Shown here: positions 62,002-64,000 of the stretch, one piece after another
Numbering within the stretch: position 1 is the stretch's first letter
How the letters are laid out: every line of letters starts with the position of its first letter
DNA from: DATKCT01 sp035513055
GTDB taxonomy: Bacteria > Verrucomicrobiota > Verrucomicrobiia > Verrucomicrobiales > DEV007
Direction: 5' to 3'
Length of the DNA: 64,000 bases
Assembly (NCBI GenBank): GCA_035513055.1
Contig: DATKCT010000162.1
Span: 1 to 64,000, forward strand
The notes under the pieces: generated by a model
Seen by the model: only the letters and a program-made list of their open reading frames with translations
Databases searched by the model: none
What the model was told of the DNA's origin: nothing
Position numbers and translations under genes: made by a program

Positions 62002-63814
62002 TCCACCGCTCGATTTCAGCAGCCGTCTCATCGCCGCGGTGGAAGCCGCCGTGCAGACCATTCGCCCCTTGGGCGCCGACGACGCTCACAGCGCTGGTTT
62101 ACTCCGCCGCTGCGCCGAGTTTCGCCAACGCTGCGAACGACTGGCTCACCAGCGCGCCGGCCGCCGGCTTGCGATCGCCTTTCTCGGACCCAAAAACGCG
62201 GGCAAGACCACTCTGCTGACCTGGTTGATTCGGAGCAAGAGCCTCCGCAAACGCCTGCAAACCGGGCTCGATTCGGCCTCCGCCACCGAGCGTCTCACTT
62301 GGATCGGCCCTCCGCCCGAGAACCCCTCCGCTCTTCCCAGCAGCGCCCTCCAGATTCTCGCGGATCCGGCCGATTTCGTGGACCTCGGAGTCCCTTGCAC
62401 CTTCTTGGATGTCCCCGGCGCCAACGAACGCAGTCATCCCCGCGCCCAAGCCGCCCGGGAAGCCCTGGAATTGGCCCATCTCAAAGTCCTCGTCGTCGAA
62501 GCCCGCCACCTCGAAGACGCCGCCATTCTCGATTACGCCCGGCCTGCCGACGGTTCCCGGATCCTGCCTGTCGTCAACCAAACCCGCCCCGGACAAGAAC
62601 AGCCGGATTTCGATTCCTTCCTGCAGCGCCTGCGCAATACGGCGCCCCGCGCCACCGTATTGGAATTGCTTCATATACCGGATTTGCTCCTTCTCGAGCC
62701 CGCGGAACGTGCCGCCGCCACGGAACGCTGCCGCGCGGAACTCGCCTCCGCCATCACCCACGCCCTGAAGGATTGCGACAGCGGCGGCCTGCTCGAGCCT
62801 CAGATCGCCGCCGTGGAAGGTCAGTTCCGCGATGCTGTGCGCGAGGAGTTCCTGCGCGTTTTCCCGGCCGCCAGCCGCGCCGCGGGCGACCTTGTCGATC
62901 ACGAAGGCGAAGTCGGAACCAAGGCGTTGCAGGCGCTGCTGGGCGGCGATGAACTCGATCAGGCGCCGCGCATCGCCCTGCGCCAGCAATTGCGGGCCCT
63001 GTTCCAAGAACGCACGCCGCTTCTTTGCTTCCCCTGGCGAACTTTCCTCGCCCTATCGAACCTGCTCCATGGCGCCCTCGACAAAGTCCCCTTTCTCCTC
63101 ATGGGCAGTCTGCCCTCCTTGCTCAGTTCCACCGCCGCCGCCGTACGGAATCTCGCCCGAGACCGCCAGTTCTCCTCCTCCCGCGATACCGGTCTTCGCC
63201 AGCAAGCCGAACTCCTTCTGCGCGAATCGCTGCAACCCGGCATCGAGCGTCTCGAGTCGGCTCTCCGCAGCGACTTGCGGCTCCGGGAACGCCAGCCGCT
63301 TTTCTCCGACGGCATCCAAGTCGCCTTCGAGGGTCTCGACGTGCTTCAGCAACGCTCTACCGCCCTGTTTCATCGCATCCTGGCTCGCAACGCGGTTTCC
63401 CGCCCCGCCGCCGTCGCCACCGGATCGGTGGGGACTCTCCTCTTCTGGGTCATTTTCATCTGGCCCATCCTCGCACTCTACCAGGACTATTTCGCGGCGG
63501 TCGGCCATGTGGCGGGTCTGCGCGACGCCGGAGGATCGCCGGTGCGTTTCCCCGTCGAAGGCTTCCCTGTCATCTTCACTGGCCTCCTGCTCGCACTGGC
63601 GCCCATGCTTATCCTGCTTCTCGTCGTCTTGGCTTGGGCCGGAAGCCGCGGCCGCGCCGAAATCTGCCTCCGCCAGCTTCAGATCGGGCACCACGAAATC
63701 ATTGCGGAGTTAGAAAACCAGGGTCTGCTTCGTATCCGCACGAGCCAACCCCAGCTCCGCGCCTGGCTCAATCTCTATCAACTCTTGGCGCGGCCGGACC
63801 GGAGAGAAGCGTGA
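61991..63814 (+). CDS. Dynamin-like GTPase B of a tandem pair
   Basis: A 607-aa protein. G1 is LGPKNAGKTT (65-74), G3 DVPG (140-143) and a degenerate G4 VVNQT (about 194-198). Long helices follow, then two strong membrane segments (about 481-498, LLFWVIFIWPILALY, and about 525-549, LLLALAPMLILLLVVLA). It starts at ATG 61991, overlapping GTPase A by 11 bp. Heterodimeric dynamin-like pairs are known in other bacteria; that these two work together is inferred from coupling and shared architecture. Confidence 0.78.
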   Translation: MTPDPPLDFSSRLIAAVEAAVQTIRPLGADDAHSAGLLRRCAEFRQRCERLAHQRAGRRLAIAFLGPKNAGKTTLLTWLIRSKSLRKRLQTGLDSASATERLTWIGPPPENPSALPSSALQILADPADFVDLGVPCTFLDVPGANERSHPRAQAAREALELAHLKVLVVEARHLEDAAILDYARPADGSRILPVVNQTRPGQEQPDFDSFLQRLRNTAPRATVLELLHIPDLLLLEPAERAAATERCRAELASAITHALKDCDSGGLLEPQIAAVEGQFRDAVREEFLRVFPAASRAAGDLVDHEGEVGTKALQALLGGDELDQAPRIALRQQLRALFQERTPLLCFPWRTFLALSNLLHGALDKVPFLLMGSLPSLLSSTAAAVRNLARDRQFSSSRDTGLRQQAELLLRESLQPGIERLESALRSDLRLRERQPLFSDGIQVAFEGLDVLQQRSTALFHRILARNAVSRPAAVATGSVGTLLFWVIFIWPILALYQDYFAAVGHVAGLRDAGGSPVRFPVEGFPVIFTGLLLALAPMLILLLVVLAWAGSRGRAEICLRQLQIGHHEIIAELENQGLLRIRTSQPQLRAWLNLYQLLARPDRREA

Positions 63815-63914
63815 ACATCCCGGGGGGACGGGCGCGCGCACCCCTGCCGGCGGATGAGTCTCCTTGCCACGAGGCAGAACTCCTGATCTTGGGGAATGAC
63901 TGCGATCATCCTCA

Positions 63915-64000
63915 TTAGAGGCCCAACGCTTGCACGAGATATTGAAAGAAGAAATTCGTCCAAATCGAAATCGATAGCGATATGGCCTTAGGACGCGAAA
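63915..64000 (-). CDS. C-terminal fragment of a possible membrane protein
   Basis: From the right edge, a minus-strand frame reads RPKAISLSISIWTNFFFQYL and ends VQALGL before a TAA at 63917-63915. The hydrophobic, aromatic composition looks like the end of a real membrane protein running off the window. Too short to name. Confidence 0.35.
   Translation of the reverse strand, partial: SRPKAISLSISIWTNFFFQYLVQALGL

Overview
The window is about 60% GC and reads as a chromosomal segment of a Verrucomicrobiota-like (PVC superphylum) bacterium. The basis is a very complete dcw cluster, a MurC-MurB fusion, a LysM gene inside dcw, an acidic extension on ribosomal protein S11, and a divergent FtsZ with a long acidic linker. 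The phylum call is inference; no 16S gene is present.

Layout. (1) 1-5985: the end of a mobile element beside a tRNA-Phe(GAA) gene. Reading away from the tRNA on the minus strand it holds a tyrosine recombinase, an unknown 259-aa protein, two 27-bp tandem palindromes, an AlpA/Xis-like HTH protein, an unknown 267-aa protein, a family A DNA polymerase with a proofreading exonuclease domain, and a small winged-helix protein. The far end is not in the window. (2) 6150-13519: recF, then a divergent AddB-like nuclease and AddA-like helicase-nuclease pair. (3) 31184 down to 13713 (minus strand): the str-S10-spc-alpha ribosomal cluster, with secY and map. It is condensed: tuf, rpsN, rpmD, adk, infA, rpmJ, rpoA and rplQ are not at their usual positions. 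An exported coiled-coil protein gene sits between rpsS and rplV. (4) 53134 down to 32961 (minus strand): the dcw cluster mraZ-rsmH-ftsL-ftsI-murE-murF-mraY-murD-lysM-ftsW-murG-murCB-ddl-ftsQ-ftsA-ftsZ, mostly with 4-bp overlaps, followed by an SGNH hydrolase. It starts with a sigma70-like promoter and 10-bp-spaced MraZ boxes. (5) 53182-63814: accessory chromosomal genes: a SulP transporter, a secreted TolB-propeller/PA/M28 peptidase/PDZ protein, a DUF4126 membrane protein with a C-terminal extension, and two overlapping genes for dynamin-like membrane GTPases. A truncated gene may enter from the right edge.

How the parts work together. The ribosomal and dcw blocks are co-directional over about 40 kb, so translation, secretion, peptidoglycan precursor synthesis and division genes are read as two consecutive blocks. 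They are separated by a candidate terminator (about 31490) and a promoter with an A-tract upstream element (31336-31363). The left-hand element carries its own recombinase and replicative-type polymerase and is the best candidate for an undescribed system. The paired dynamin-like GTPases and the divergent FtsZ are the next most interesting.
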